From: Anaerolineae bacterium
Lineage (GTDB): Bacteria; Chloroflexota; Anaerolineae; J102
Direction of reading: 5' to 3'
Length of the DNA stretch: 46,424 bases
NCBI GenBank assembly: GCA_027002405.1
Contig: JALWZT010000255.1
Location: 1-46,424 of the forward strand
Below are positions 14,967-22,785 of this stretch, piece after piece; position 1 is the first letter of the stretch, and every line of letters starts with the position of its first letter. The notes below the pieces were generated by a model. The model made no database searches and had not been told where the DNA came from. It saw only the letters and a program-made list of their open reading frames with translations. The position numbers and the translations under genes are program-made.

Positions 14967-16124
14967 TCACACCCACCCCTCTTCCACGATGGTTTCTTCC
15001 ACGGTGATGCCTCGTTTTTCCAGTTCGCGGAAGAAGAGATCGGTGGGGAGGGCCTGTTCAGGGGGGACGACGCCCTTGGCCGTGGTCTGGCCGTGGGCGA
15101 TGAGCTGCGCGCCGATGCTGAGGGGGATACCCACGTTCTTGAAGTAGGCCGCGGGCCCGCCCCATTCCTCCTGAGGTGGGTGATGGTTCCGATAGGTGGC
15201 TACGACCTTGCGCCCGTTTCGCACCCCCGTGACCTGCACGACCAGCCCGTAGGCCCAAACGGGGTTCTCGCGACTGGCGGGATTCTCCCACAGCAATTTG
15301 GCTACCACGTCAATGGTGGGCATGGTCTCATCGCCGATGGTCACCGGCCGGCTGGAAAGCAGACCGCCTTTCATCAACGCGCCCATCAGCTCCATGACAT
15401 GGGGCGGAAAGCAGCCCCGCACCGCGGCTCGACGCAGGGTGGGGAAGGATTCGGGCAGGGTGTTGGCCTCGTCATGGGGTACATAATACACCATTTGCTC
15501 ACCAATGTGCTCATGGAAACGTACCTTGATGCCGCCCGACATAGGGGGGGTGGGGTGCCATTCGCCATTTTCGAAGTACACCTCATCCCGATCCCCCTCT
15601 TCGGGATTGAATTCCCACAGGGTGGTGCGCAGCAGGCCGGGCGCGGGGGCCAGGCTGCGGAAGGCCGCGAAAAAGACCTCGACCTCATGGAGTTCATCCA
15701 TGATCTCGGACGCCCGGCGCACCATCATGTTGGTCTGGCCGGGGGTCGCGCCCACGCCAGGGATGAACACCATGTCTTTCGCCAGGGCCTTCTCATGCAA
15801 TGCGAACTGGGGGTCATCGCTGGAAAGATCGAGGCCATTGACGCCCACTTCGACACACGCGGTGTTCACGGCCAGATCATATTTGAAAGGCAGGCCGTTG
15901 ACCACCACGTCGAAGCCGGGGAAGAGTTCGAGCATGCCCTCGTAGTCATTGGCATCGAAGAAAATGGGCTTGAGGCGGGGGTCGCCGATCTGCTCGACCA
16001 GACGGGTGACTGCATCCAGGTTGTAGTCGGCCACGACGATTTCGTCGAAGTCGCTGGTTGCAGCCAGGTCTTTGGTGGTTTCTTTGCAGACAGCGCCCGC
16101 GGCGCCCAGGACAAGTGCTCGCAT
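14967..16124 (-). CDS. saccharopine dehydrogenase-like oxidoreductase (2)
   Basis: This 385-aa enzyme has a Rossmann start MRALVLGAAGAVCKETTKDL, DEIVVADYNLDAV after strand 2, FDVVVNGLPFKYDLAVNTAC and the family GVGATPGQTNMMVR segment. It is probably NAD(P)-dependent and acts on an amino-acid-derived imine or aldehyde, as in lysine 6-dehydrogenase; the substrate is not determined. The ATG at 16124 is supported by AAGGAG 10 bases upstream; the open frame extends further upstream but through repeat DNA. It is related to 9319-10491, so the island holds two diverged paralogues. Confidence 0.8.
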   Translation of the reverse strand: MRALVLGAAGAVCKETTKDLAATSDFDEIVVADYNLDAVTRLVEQIGDPRLKPIFFDANDYEGMLELFPGFDVVVNGLPFKYDLAVNTACVEVGVNGLDLSSDDPQFALHEKALAKDMVFIPGVGATPGQTNMMVRRASEIMDELHEVEVFFAAFRSLAPAPGLLRTTLWEFNPEEGDRDEVYFENGEWHPTPPMSGGIKVRFHEHIGEQMVYYVPHDEANTLPESFPTLRRAAVRGCFPPHVMELMGALMKGGLLSSRPVTIGDETMPTIDVVAKLLWENPASRENPVWAYGLVVQVTGVRNGRKVVATYRNHHPPQEEWGGPAAYFKNVGIPLSIGAQLIAHGQTTAKGVVPPEQALPTDLFFRELEKRGITVEETIVEEGWV

Positions 16125-16184
16125 GAAGGTGAGTCTCCTTTTTATAGTGAGGGATTTGTTGGAAAGGTGAAGTTGATTGCTGAT

Positions 16185-16655
16185 TAACGAATAATGAGTA
16201 ACGGACAACGAATAACGGGCAACGAGCAACGGACAACAGGCAACGGCTAACGGCGGCGGGATTTGCGAGCGGTATTGATGCTGGTTGAGAAGATTCGTTG
16301 TAGCTGATTACATTCATTCAATAAGTCGGCAAGTTTGGTTTCGGGCAGCAATTCGCTGGCGACAATGATGCGAAGCCATATCTCAGTTTCATTCAGTTCT
16401 TTGACGCCGATTTTCATTTTGTGGATGAAATCCGAAGGACTTTCCGCTGCGCGAGCTTCGCTGTGATGCGCTGCTGGTGCGGTGCCAGAACGTAATAATT
16501 GGCCCGCGATATGGCGTCCTGCAATCGTCGGTGGCAACGCATTACAGACTTTGATGATTCTTGCAGCAAACTGAATCAATCGCTCCTGTAGATCATCACC
16601 CTTTGCCATCGCACTCTCCTGTTGTTCGTTTTGCGTTGTCCGTTGTTCGTTAATA
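16185..16655. mobile_element. candidate inverted-heptad cassette carrying a four-helix-bundle gene (2)
   Basis: The left arm 16185-16254 is ten exact-length heptads of CAACGGA/TAACGAA type. The right arm 16621-16655 is five inverted heptads of GTTGTTC/GTTGTCC type. The enclosed gene ends inside the left arm; the aminotransferase upstream ends inside the right arm. The words match between the two arms but differ from those around 10551-11085. Confidence 0.55.
16247..16609 (-). CDS. four-helix-bundle protein (S23/IVS type) (2)
   Basis: This 120-aa protein has LIQFAARIIKVCNALPPTIA, then HIAGQLLRSGTAPAAHHSEA, RAAESPSDFIHKMKIGVKEL and NETEIWLRII, the standard helix order of the family. AGGAGAG precedes the ATG. 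It is a shorter subfamily than 10570-11043 and the two are not recent duplicates. The last residues (KSRRR) and the TAG are encoded by the flanking heptad array. Function unknown; see the other copy for family background. Confidence 0.87.
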   Translation of the reverse strand: MAKGDDLQERLIQFAARIIKVCNALPPTIAGRHIAGQLLRSGTAPAAHHSEARAAESPSDFIHKMKIGVKELNETEIWLRIIVASELLPETKLADLLNECNQLQRIFSTSINTARKSRRR

Positions 16656-17945
16656 GCGTTCCTGCACCTCCGCGAAGGCGTGATCCAGGATATCCAACGC
16701 CTCGGCGATGTGGTCCTCGGTGGCGGTGAGGGGTGGGGCGATGCGGATGACGTTGCCGTACATGCCCCCCTTGCCGATGAGCAATCCCCGGGCTTTGGTG
16801 GCCTCGAAAAGCTCGTTCACGGCCTGGGGTGAAGGCTCCTTACTCGCCCGGTCGGCCACCACCTCGATGCCCTGCATCAGGCCCTTGCCCCGCACGTCGC
16901 CGATGAGGGGGTATTTCTCCTGCAGCTTCTCCAGGCCCGAGCGCAGCAACGCGCCCACCTGCGCCACATGCTCGGGCGAAGCTTCCTCCTCCAGCACCTC
17001 CAGGGTCGCCAGCGACGCCGCGGCCGAGACAGGGTTGCCACCAAAGGTGCTGATGGTCAAGCCCGTGAGCTTGCCCGCGATCTCGGGCGTGGTCATGGTG
17101 TTGGAGAGGGGGAAGCCATTGGCAATGCCCTTGGCCATGGTCATAATGTCGGGGACCACATCCCAATGCTCGATGCCGAACCAATAGGTGCCCGTACGCC
17201 CAAAGCCGGTCTGCACCTCGTCATCGATGAACAGGCCGCCGTAGTGATGGACGATCTCCACCACGATCTTGAAATACTCGGGCGGCGGCGTGATGAATCC
17301 CCCCACGCCCTGGATGGGCTCCGCGATGAACGCAGCGATGCGGCCCGAGGTCGTGGTCTTGATCACCTCCTCCACGTCTTCGGCACAGGCCACGCCGCAG
17401 GTGGGATAGGTCATCTTCAGGGGGCAACGATAGCAGTAGGGGTTGAGAGCGTGCTTAATGCCCGGGATCTGCGTGCCGCCGATGCGCCAGGCCGAGATGC
17501 CCGTCAGGGACATGGCCAGCGAAGAGCGGCCGCTGTACGCGTGGCGTAGGGCAACGACCTCTTGGTACCCGGTCGCGGCCTTGGCCAGCATGACCGCGGT
17601 CTCATCCGCCTCGGTGCCCGAGCCGGTGAAGAAAGAGGTGGAGAGATCGCCGGGCGCGATCTGGGCCAGCTTTTCGGCCAGATTCACCACGTTCTCATGG
17701 GGATAAAGGGTGGAGGTGTGGATGATTTTGTCAATCTGCTCCTTGGCCCGCTGGGTGACCTTGGGATGCTTGTGACCGACGCTGGTGGTGAGGATGCCGC
17801 CGAAGAAATCGAGATAGCGGTTGCCTTCCACATCCCACACATACAATCCCTCGCCGTGATCCAGGGCCAGGGGTTCGGTGTAGTAGAGGAGATAGCTGGG
17901 CCAGAGATAGCGCTTCTGCTTTTCGAGGATGGTCTGTTTGTCCAT
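16650..17945 (-). CDS. class III aminotransferase with Cys-rich insertion (1)
   Basis: This 431-aa PLP enzyme is close to alanine-glyoxylate/4-aminobutyrate-type class III transaminases. It shows FFTGSGTEADETAVMLAK, IDDEVQTGFGRTG (D242) and the Schiff-base lysine K272 in TMAKGIANGFP. Residues 171-187 carry four cysteines spaced CX2CX8CX3C (CYRCPLKMTYPTCGVAC), a feature I associate with some thermophile ornithine/amino-acid transaminases and racemases. The likely role is omega-transamination of a diamine or basic amino acid with production of an aldehyde. GGAG lies 9 bases before the ATG. The stop codon is in the heptad arm of the neighbouring cassette. Confidence 0.88.
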   Translation of the reverse strand: MDKQTILEKQKRYLWPSYLLYYTEPLALDHGEGLYVWDVEGNRYLDFFGGILTTSVGHKHPKVTQRAKEQIDKIIHTSTLYPHENVVNLAEKLAQIAPGDLSTSFFTGSGTEADETAVMLAKAATGYQEVVALRHAYSGRSSLAMSLTGISAWRIGGTQIPGIKHALNPYCYRCPLKMTYPTCGVACAEDVEEVIKTTTSGRIAAFIAEPIQGVGGFITPPPEYFKIVVEIVHHYGGLFIDDEVQTGFGRTGTYWFGIEHWDVVPDIMTMAKGIANGFPLSNTMTTPEIAGKLTGLTISTFGGNPVSAAASLATLEVLEEEASPEHVAQVGALLRSGLEKLQEKYPLIGDVRGKGLMQGIEVVADRASKEPSPQAVNELFEATKARGLLIGKGGMYGNVIRIAPPLTATEDHIAEALDILDHAFAEVQERY

Positions 17946-18022
17946 GAATGGCTCCGAGAGAAAGGATTGCAGTGAATCGAAAGTTGGTGTAGACTTTGAA
18001 TGGATCGGAGGTTTTTGAAAAG

Positions 18023-18334
18023 ATGGCTAACCGAACGATAACCTTTGAAACAGTGATACCCGAAGATATCTATGCCGTCTTACGCGCACATGGTTTTGCC
18101 AGAGAAAATCTGGCGGAACAATCGCGGCGACTGCTGGCGATGCAATTTTATCAGGATCGGTTGTTATCCTTGGGGCAGGCTGCGCGGTTTGCTGGCATGT
18201 CGCGTTGGGAATTCGTCGAATTTCTGAGTGAGCATGATGCGCCCGTGATCGATTATCATGAAGAGGAGCTCAACGAAGAATTTGCGGCGGTCGAGGCGCT
18301 GAAAGCGGACAGAACACTGCACACTGAACACTGA
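18023..18334 (+). CDS. UPF0175-like small protein (antitoxin-like)
   Basis: This 103-aa protein starts MANRTITFETVIPEDIYAVL and contains LLSLGQAARFAGMSRWEFVE, a short helix-turn-helix-like segment, then DYHEEELNEEF. This matches the UPF0175 layout, whose members are often antitoxins or DNA-binding partners of PIN-type toxins. No toxin gene follows; the next gene is convergent and abuts it exactly. GGAGG lies 11 bases before the ATG; an upstream ATG at 17996 is less well supported. It is the only plus-strand gene inside the minus-strand island, so it splits the island's transcription. The last codons are within a heptad array. Confidence 0.75.
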   Translation: MANRTITFETVIPEDIYAVLRAHGFARENLAEQSRRLLAMQFYQDRLLSLGQAARFAGMSRWEFVEFLSEHDAPVIDYHEEELNEEFAAVEALKADRTLHTEH

Positions 18335-18354
18335 TTACTGGTTACTGATTACTT
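18313..18354. repeat. heptad array at the convergent gene ends
   Basis: ACACTGA/TTACTGA-type heptads supply the stop codons of both flanking genes: TGA at 18332-18334 on + and TAA at 18335-18337 on -. Confidence 0.8.
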
Positions 18355-19324
18355 TAACTTCCCCCAGCTCCCGCCCCAGGCCCTTGGCTTTGGCCCGGCG
18401 ATAGACCTCGGGCAGGATGGCCGCGTATTCGCCCCAGATGCCCAGGGCGATGTAAAGGATGATCTCCTCATCCGACTCACGGCCGGGGAGGCGGCCAGCG
18501 ACGATGTCGGGCCAGGCGCCGTAGATGTCCTCTTCGCCAAAGCCCTCCTCCGCCAGCATCTTCAGCTCGGGCGTGCGCGGGGCCACATACTTCCATCGAT
18601 CCACCACCACTTTATCCGCCCGCCGCACCACATCCAGATCGACCTCCTGATACGAGCCCATCTTGGCAATGAACGCGCCCGGCTTCAGCCAATCGTATTC
18701 GACCAGCGGCTGATTCCCCGTGGTCACCAGCACAATGACATCCGCCTGGCGGATAACCTGTTCCCGATCTTCCAAGGGAATGGCTTCTACTGGGAAATCC
18801 AGCTCCGGGCTCACTTCAGCCACCATGCGCTGGGCGACTTCTGGATACAAATCCAGCACCCAGGCCCGGTCGAAATCGAATCGCTGGGCCAGAGCCCGCA
18901 GGTGCATACGGCCCTGCATGCCCGCACCGAAGATGGCCAGGGTGGACGCGCCTTTTCGCGCCAGCCAGCGGGCGGTAATCGTTGTGGACGCGCCCGTCTT
19001 CAGACCCGTCACCCAGCCCGCCTCCATGAGACAGACGGGGTAGCCGGTGCGGGCGTCGTAGAGTAGCACCTGAGACGCGGTGGTGGAAAGACCATACTTT
19101 TGGGGATTTTCTGGGAAATAACTAAAGATCTTGACGTACGCGTAGGCCTCGCCCGCCATGTAACCGGCAAAAGGCTTGAGAAAACCCGCATCGCCCACGT
19201 TCATATAGAATTTGTCACCCGCGACCTGGCCCCGGGCATCGGCGAGGATGCCTTTTTCTGCCAGGTCTACGGCTTCGGCTACGGTCAGAGTTTGTTGGAC
19301 GTCGTTTTCGGTGAGGTAGAGCAT
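18335..19324 (-). CDS. ornithine cyclodeaminase/mu-crystallin family enzyme
   Basis: This 329-aa NAD(P)-binding protein shows LMEAGWVTGLKTGASTTITA, the dinucleotide motif FGAGMQGRMHLRAL, and GAFIAKMGSYQEVDLDVV. The family covers ornithine cyclodeaminase (ornithine to proline), archaeal-type alanine dehydrogenase and ketimine reductases; motifs alone do not separate them. In an island with polyamine-type transport and transaminases, an ornithine- or ketimine-related reaction is plausible. The ATG at 19324 directly follows a hexamer array with no Shine-Dalgarno. The last five residues (VISNQ) and TAA are encoded by a heptad array, an apparent repeat-derived tail. Confidence 0.88.
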   Translation of the reverse strand: MLYLTENDVQQTLTVAEAVDLAEKGILADARGQVAGDKFYMNVGDAGFLKPFAGYMAGEAYAYVKIFSYFPENPQKYGLSTTASQVLLYDARTGYPVCLMEAGWVTGLKTGASTTITARWLARKGASTLAIFGAGMQGRMHLRALAQRFDFDRAWVLDLYPEVAQRMVAEVSPELDFPVEAIPLEDREQVIRQADVIVLVTTGNQPLVEYDWLKPGAFIAKMGSYQEVDLDVVRRADKVVVDRWKYVAPRTPELKMLAEEGFGEEDIYGAWPDIVAGRLPGRESDEEIILYIALGIWGEYAAILPEVYRRAKAKGLGRELGEVKVISNQ

Positions 19325-19428
19325 GGTAGGATTAGGATTGGGATTAGGATTGAGGATTGGGGGAACGCAGATTGATGCAAATGCAACGCAGATTTCCACT
19401 GATTACTGATCACTGATCACTGATTACT
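19325..19428. repeat. hexamer array and 31-nt heptad unit upstream of the cyclodeaminase-like gene
   Basis: GGATTA hexamers at 19325-19362 touch the start codon on the minus strand. AATCTGCG-like repeats and a 31-nt unit at 19398-19428 follow, just beyond the PotC end. Confidence 0.8.
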
Positions 19429-19446
19429 TTCTCCGCGTTTCTCTTT

Positions 19447-20262
19447 TCAGAACAAAATACTCTCCTCTTCGCCACCCGCGCCGCGGCGACGGATCCATTC
19501 CGCCAGGAAGATCAGGCCCATTTCCACCACCACAATGATGCTAGAGACCGCGTTGATAATAGGCAGGTTTTTGGGGAAACGGAGCGCGGACCACACCCAA
19601 ATGGGGAAGGTGACCTGTTGTCCGATGACAAAATGGGTGACCACGAAAGCGTCAAAAGACCAGTTGAAGGCCAGAATGCCCGCAGCAATGATCGCGGGCG
19701 CGATGATGGGGAAGGTCACCAGGCGGAAGGCTTCCAATGGCCCGCATCCCAAGTCTCGGGCCGCAGCCTCCAGGTTGGGATCAAACTGATGCAACCGCGA
19801 GGCGACCAACACCGCCACCAGGGGCACGTCGAAGCTGATATGGGCCAAAATGACCGTAAACAGAGAGAGCTGGATACCCACCCGGGTGAAAAAGACCAGC
19901 AAGGCAATGCCCAGAATGAGCCAGGGCATGACAAAAGGGATGGAAATATAGCCCGTGAAAAAGATACGCCCCTTATAACGATAACGGGCCATGGCATTAG
20001 CGGCCAATACGCCCAATACCAGACTCACCGCGGTGACGATGAGCGCCACCCACAGGGAATTCCACAATGACTTGAGCAGATCGGGGCGTGCCAGGATTTT
20101 GGCGTACCACTTGGTGGTGAACCCACTCCAAGGCAAGCTCATGATAGTGGAGTCGTTGAAGGAAAACGTGATGAGGATGACGATGGGCATGTAGATCAAG
20201 ATCGCCATCACCGCATAGGTGTAAAACGCGAACCAAAATTTGGGAGTCCGTAATGCTTTCAT
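19447..20262 (-). CDS. potC: spermidine/putrescine-type ABC transporter permease, PotC-like (1)
   Basis: This 271-aa inner-membrane permease has about six hydrophobic helices. The cytoplasmic EAA loop, which docks onto the ATPase, is LEAAARDLGCGPLEAFRLVT. N-terminal PIVILITFSFNDS is typical of PotC. It overlaps the PotB stop by four bases (ATGA), indicating translational coupling. It works with the PotB, PotA and PotD genes of the same strand. Substrate class (polyamine or related cation) is inferred from family. Confidence 0.9.
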   Translation of the reverse strand: MKALRTPKFWFAFYTYAVMAILIYMPIVILITFSFNDSTIMSLPWSGFTTKWYAKILARPDLLKSLWNSLWVALIVTAVSLVLGVLAANAMARYRYKGRIFFTGYISIPFVMPWLILGIALLVFFTRVGIQLSLFTVILAHISFDVPLVAVLVASRLHQFDPNLEAAARDLGCGPLEAFRLVTFPIIAPAIIAAGILAFNWSFDAFVVTHFVIGQQVTFPIWVWSALRFPKNLPIINAVSSIIVVVEMGLIFLAEWIRRRGAGGEEESILF

Positions 20263-21158
20263 AGCAATTCCTCCACGCCCGCGATCTTAATGACCAATGC
20301 TACCAGGACCAGGGTAATGGCCAGCAGGATGAAGCCAATGGCGGAGCCCAAACCCCAGTTGCCCGCGGAAAGGAACTGGCTTTCGATGACATTCCCCAGC
20401 ATGTAGCCCGAAGGCCCACCCACCAGCGCGGGCACTGCGAATTCGCCCAACATCGGGATGTAAACCAGGACCATGCTGGCAAACAAGCCAGGGACGCTGA
20501 GAGGGAGCAGGATGTGGCGAAAGATGTCGTATCGGCTGGAACCCAGGTCCCGGGCCGCTTCGATGACCGATTGCGGGATGCCGCGCAGGGAAAGGAAAAT
20601 AGGAATGACCACATAGGGCAACCATTCATGAATGAGCACGATCATCACCGCGGTCTTGCTGTAAAGGAGAAACTTCAAAGGCTCTTGGATGACCCCAAGC
20701 TGCATGAGGAAGCTGTTGATGACACCATTCCCCCCCAGCGCGATCTTCCACGCGAAAATGCGGATGAGGAAGTTGATCTCCACGGGAATGATAAGGAGGA
20801 AGAGGATAAGATACGTGTATTTGGGACCCATACGGGCCAGATAATAGGCGATGGGATACCCGATGATCACCAGCAGGATCATGGCCCCTGTGGCAATAAT
20901 GAAGGTATTATAAAGGGTCTTAAGATAGATGGGGCTGGTAAAGAAGGTGATGTAGTTGTCCAGGGTAAAAATGGGCTCCAGGGTCATGTAGCCCGATTTC
21001 CAGAAGCTGATAAGGAACATCATCCCCATAGGGACATAGAACAGCAGCAGGATATAGATGAAAGGGGGGAAGATGTTCAGCGTCAGCCCCAAATAGCGCT
21101 GGAATGTCAAGCGCCAGCGATGGCGGCGATGGGTGTGGGAGAGGGTGGCAGTGGTCAT
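20259..21158 (-). CDS. potB: spermidine/putrescine-type ABC transporter permease, PotB-like (1)
   Basis: This 299-aa permease has a first transmembrane helix at about 29-50, around six helices in total, and the EAA loop VIEAARDLGSSRYDIFRHIL. The basic N-terminus HTHRRHRWRLTFQRY is cytoplasmic. The ATG at 21158 comes two bases after a GATCCT/AATCCT hexamer array with no Shine-Dalgarno, as for the cyclodeaminase-like gene. The end overlaps PotC by four bases. An aminotransferase gene separates it from the ATPase gene upstream, so the transporter operon is interrupted by metabolism. Confidence 0.9.
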   Translation of the reverse strand: MTTATLSHTHRRHRWRLTFQRYLGLTLNIFPPFIYILLLFYVPMGMMFLISFWKSGYMTLEPIFTLDNYITFFTSPIYLKTLYNTFIIATGAMILLVIIGYPIAYYLARMGPKYTYLILFLLIIPVEINFLIRIFAWKIALGGNGVINSFLMQLGVIQEPLKFLLYSKTAVMIVLIHEWLPYVVIPIFLSLRGIPQSVIEAARDLGSSRYDIFRHILLPLSVPGLFASMVLVYIPMLGEFAVPALVGGPSGYMLGNVIESQFLSAGNWGLGSAIGFILLAITLVLVALVIKIAGVEELL

Positions 21159-21242
21159 ACTGGATCAGGATTAGGATCAGGATTGAGGATTGGTAGGCCG
21201 AGGCCAGGCGCGAGCAGGAGTAATCAGTGATCAGTCATCAGT
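21159..21242. repeat. partial repeat module: hexamers, conserved flank, heptads
   Basis: Hexamers 21161-21192 abut the PotB start. AGGCCGAGGCCAGGCGCGAG and three AGTNATC heptads plus AGT (21219-21242) follow, just beyond the stop of the aminotransferase at 21251. Confidence 0.8.
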
Positions 21243-21250
21243 TTGACGCA

Positions 21251-22645
21251 TTACTTCACGCCTTTCCCATATTTCCTCGAGACTTCCAGAATCGCCTCTT
21301 CCAGGATATCCAGGGCTCGAACGAACAGGTCTTCGGGCATGTTCAGCGCGGGGAGCATACGCAGCCACCAAATGTCCTCCTCATTGATGAGGATGAGCCC
21401 ACGGCGAATGCAGGCATAGTGGATCTCACGGGTGATCTTAGGTGCTGGTTTTTTAGTTTCCTTATCTTCCACGAATTCGATGGCGTTGTATAGGCCTTTG
21501 ATGCGCACATCACCTACGATCTCATATTTGTCTATCCACGCCTTCATCCGTTCCAGGGAGATTTTTTCCAGCCGCTGGACATGCTCCAAGACGTCTTCCT
21601 GGTAGAGCGCGTCGATGCCTGCGGCCGCGGCCGCGCAGGCTGCGGGTTGCCAGGCAAAGGTCCCGCCCAGGTAGATTTCATCGGAGGAAGTCATGGCTTC
21701 GTCGGTACCCAGCACCGCGGCAATGGGCAGTGCACCGCCTGTGATGGCTTTAGCCAGGGGCATGAGGTCCACCTTCTCCGCCACCTCGGGCCACCATTCA
21801 ATAGCGAACATCTTGCCCGTGCGGCCGAATCCGGTCTGCACCTCATCATCGATCATCATCCAACCATACTTCTCGCCCATGGCGTGCAGCCGCTCCATCC
21901 AGCCATCGGGGGGGATGAAGATGCCGTTTTCGCCCTGAATGGGCTCGTAGAGCACGCCCGCGATGGTTTCGGGCGCGGTTTCGTAGCGCAATACCACATC
22001 CTCAATCCAGTCCACGCACGCCAGATTGCACTGAGGATAGGTTTGCTTCAAGGGACAACGATAGCAAGTGGGGTAAGGGACATGGATGAAGCCATGAATG
22101 TATTCTTTGATGCCCCGAGTGACGTCGGGCGACGTAGGCCCTGCTCCTGCCGCGCCATAGTTGCCGCCGTGGAAGGAACCGTGGAAAGTGATGATAAAGT
22201 AGCGCCCGGTGGTCTCCCGGGCCAGGCGCAGCGCAGCTTCCACCGCCTCGGTGCCGGTGGTGTCGGGCGCGACCCGGGTGAGCTGCGGGGGAGAGATCTC
22301 CACTAGCTTTTCGGCCAGCTCGAAGAGATGGATGTCGGTCACGTAGTCGGTGCATTCAATGCCACCACTCTCGCGCAGGACCTCGATGGCGCGTTCGATA
22401 ACGGGCTCGTAGCCCGCGCCCAAAGGTGTGGAGGCCCAGCCCGTGACCATGTCGATGTATGTGTTGCCATCGACATCCTCGATGGTCCAACCATACTTGC
22501 GCCGCATGATCAAGGGCACATCCTTATTGGTGTACCAGGCCGCGAAAAAGAGCTTTTTCTCTTTTTCCATGTATTCCCGGCTTTTCGGGCCAGGGGGCGG
22601 GGTGATGATGCGAGGGGTATCGGAGTAGTCGTAATTTACACTCAT
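21251..22645 (-). CDS. class III aminotransferase with Cys-rich insertion (2)
   Basis: This 464-aa PLP enzyme has PDTTGTEAVEAALRLARETT, FHGSFHGGNYGA, IDDEVQTGFGRTG (D267) and the Schiff-base lysine K299 in PLAKAITGG. Residues 194-210 repeat the CX2CX8CX3C pattern (CYRCPLKQTYPQCNLAC) of the other aminotransferase at 16650-17945. It lies between PotA and PotB genes, tying it to the transported compound. A diamine, ornithine or other omega-amino substrate is likely but not proven; a racemase activity is also known in this class. GAGAG lies before the ATG. Confidence 0.88.
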   Translation of the reverse strand: MSVNYDYSDTPRIITPPPGPKSREYMEKEKKLFFAAWYTNKDVPLIMRRKYGWTIEDVDGNTYIDMVTGWASTPLGAGYEPVIERAIEVLRESGGIECTDYVTDIHLFELAEKLVEISPPQLTRVAPDTTGTEAVEAALRLARETTGRYFIITFHGSFHGGNYGAAGAGPTSPDVTRGIKEYIHGFIHVPYPTCYRCPLKQTYPQCNLACVDWIEDVVLRYETAPETIAGVLYEPIQGENGIFIPPDGWMERLHAMGEKYGWMMIDDEVQTGFGRTGKMFAIEWWPEVAEKVDLMPLAKAITGGALPIAAVLGTDEAMTSSDEIYLGGTFAWQPAACAAAAAGIDALYQEDVLEHVQRLEKISLERMKAWIDKYEIVGDVRIKGLYNAIEFVEDKETKKPAPKITREIHYACIRRGLILINEEDIWWLRMLPALNMPEDLFVRALDILEEAILEVSRKYGKGVK

Positions 22646-22672
22646 GGATATCGTACTCTCAGAAAAGGGATA

Positions 22673-22785
22673 ACGTGAAATGTGAGAACCTTACGCATCA
22701 CGCATGACGTTTCACGGCTCGCCAGCCTGGCCGCGAGCCGTTTTCTTCGGTATCGGCGAATCATCCTTCGTGGCGACTGTTATGT
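22673..22785. repeat. truncated repeat module with partial heptad core
   Basis: The core keeps two left heptads, centre AACCTT (22687-22692) and four right heptads. The GCGAGCCGTTTTCTTCGG flank and a junction variant CTACATAACAGTCGCC (minus strand) follow, and the junction contains the PotA stop. Confidence 0.75.
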
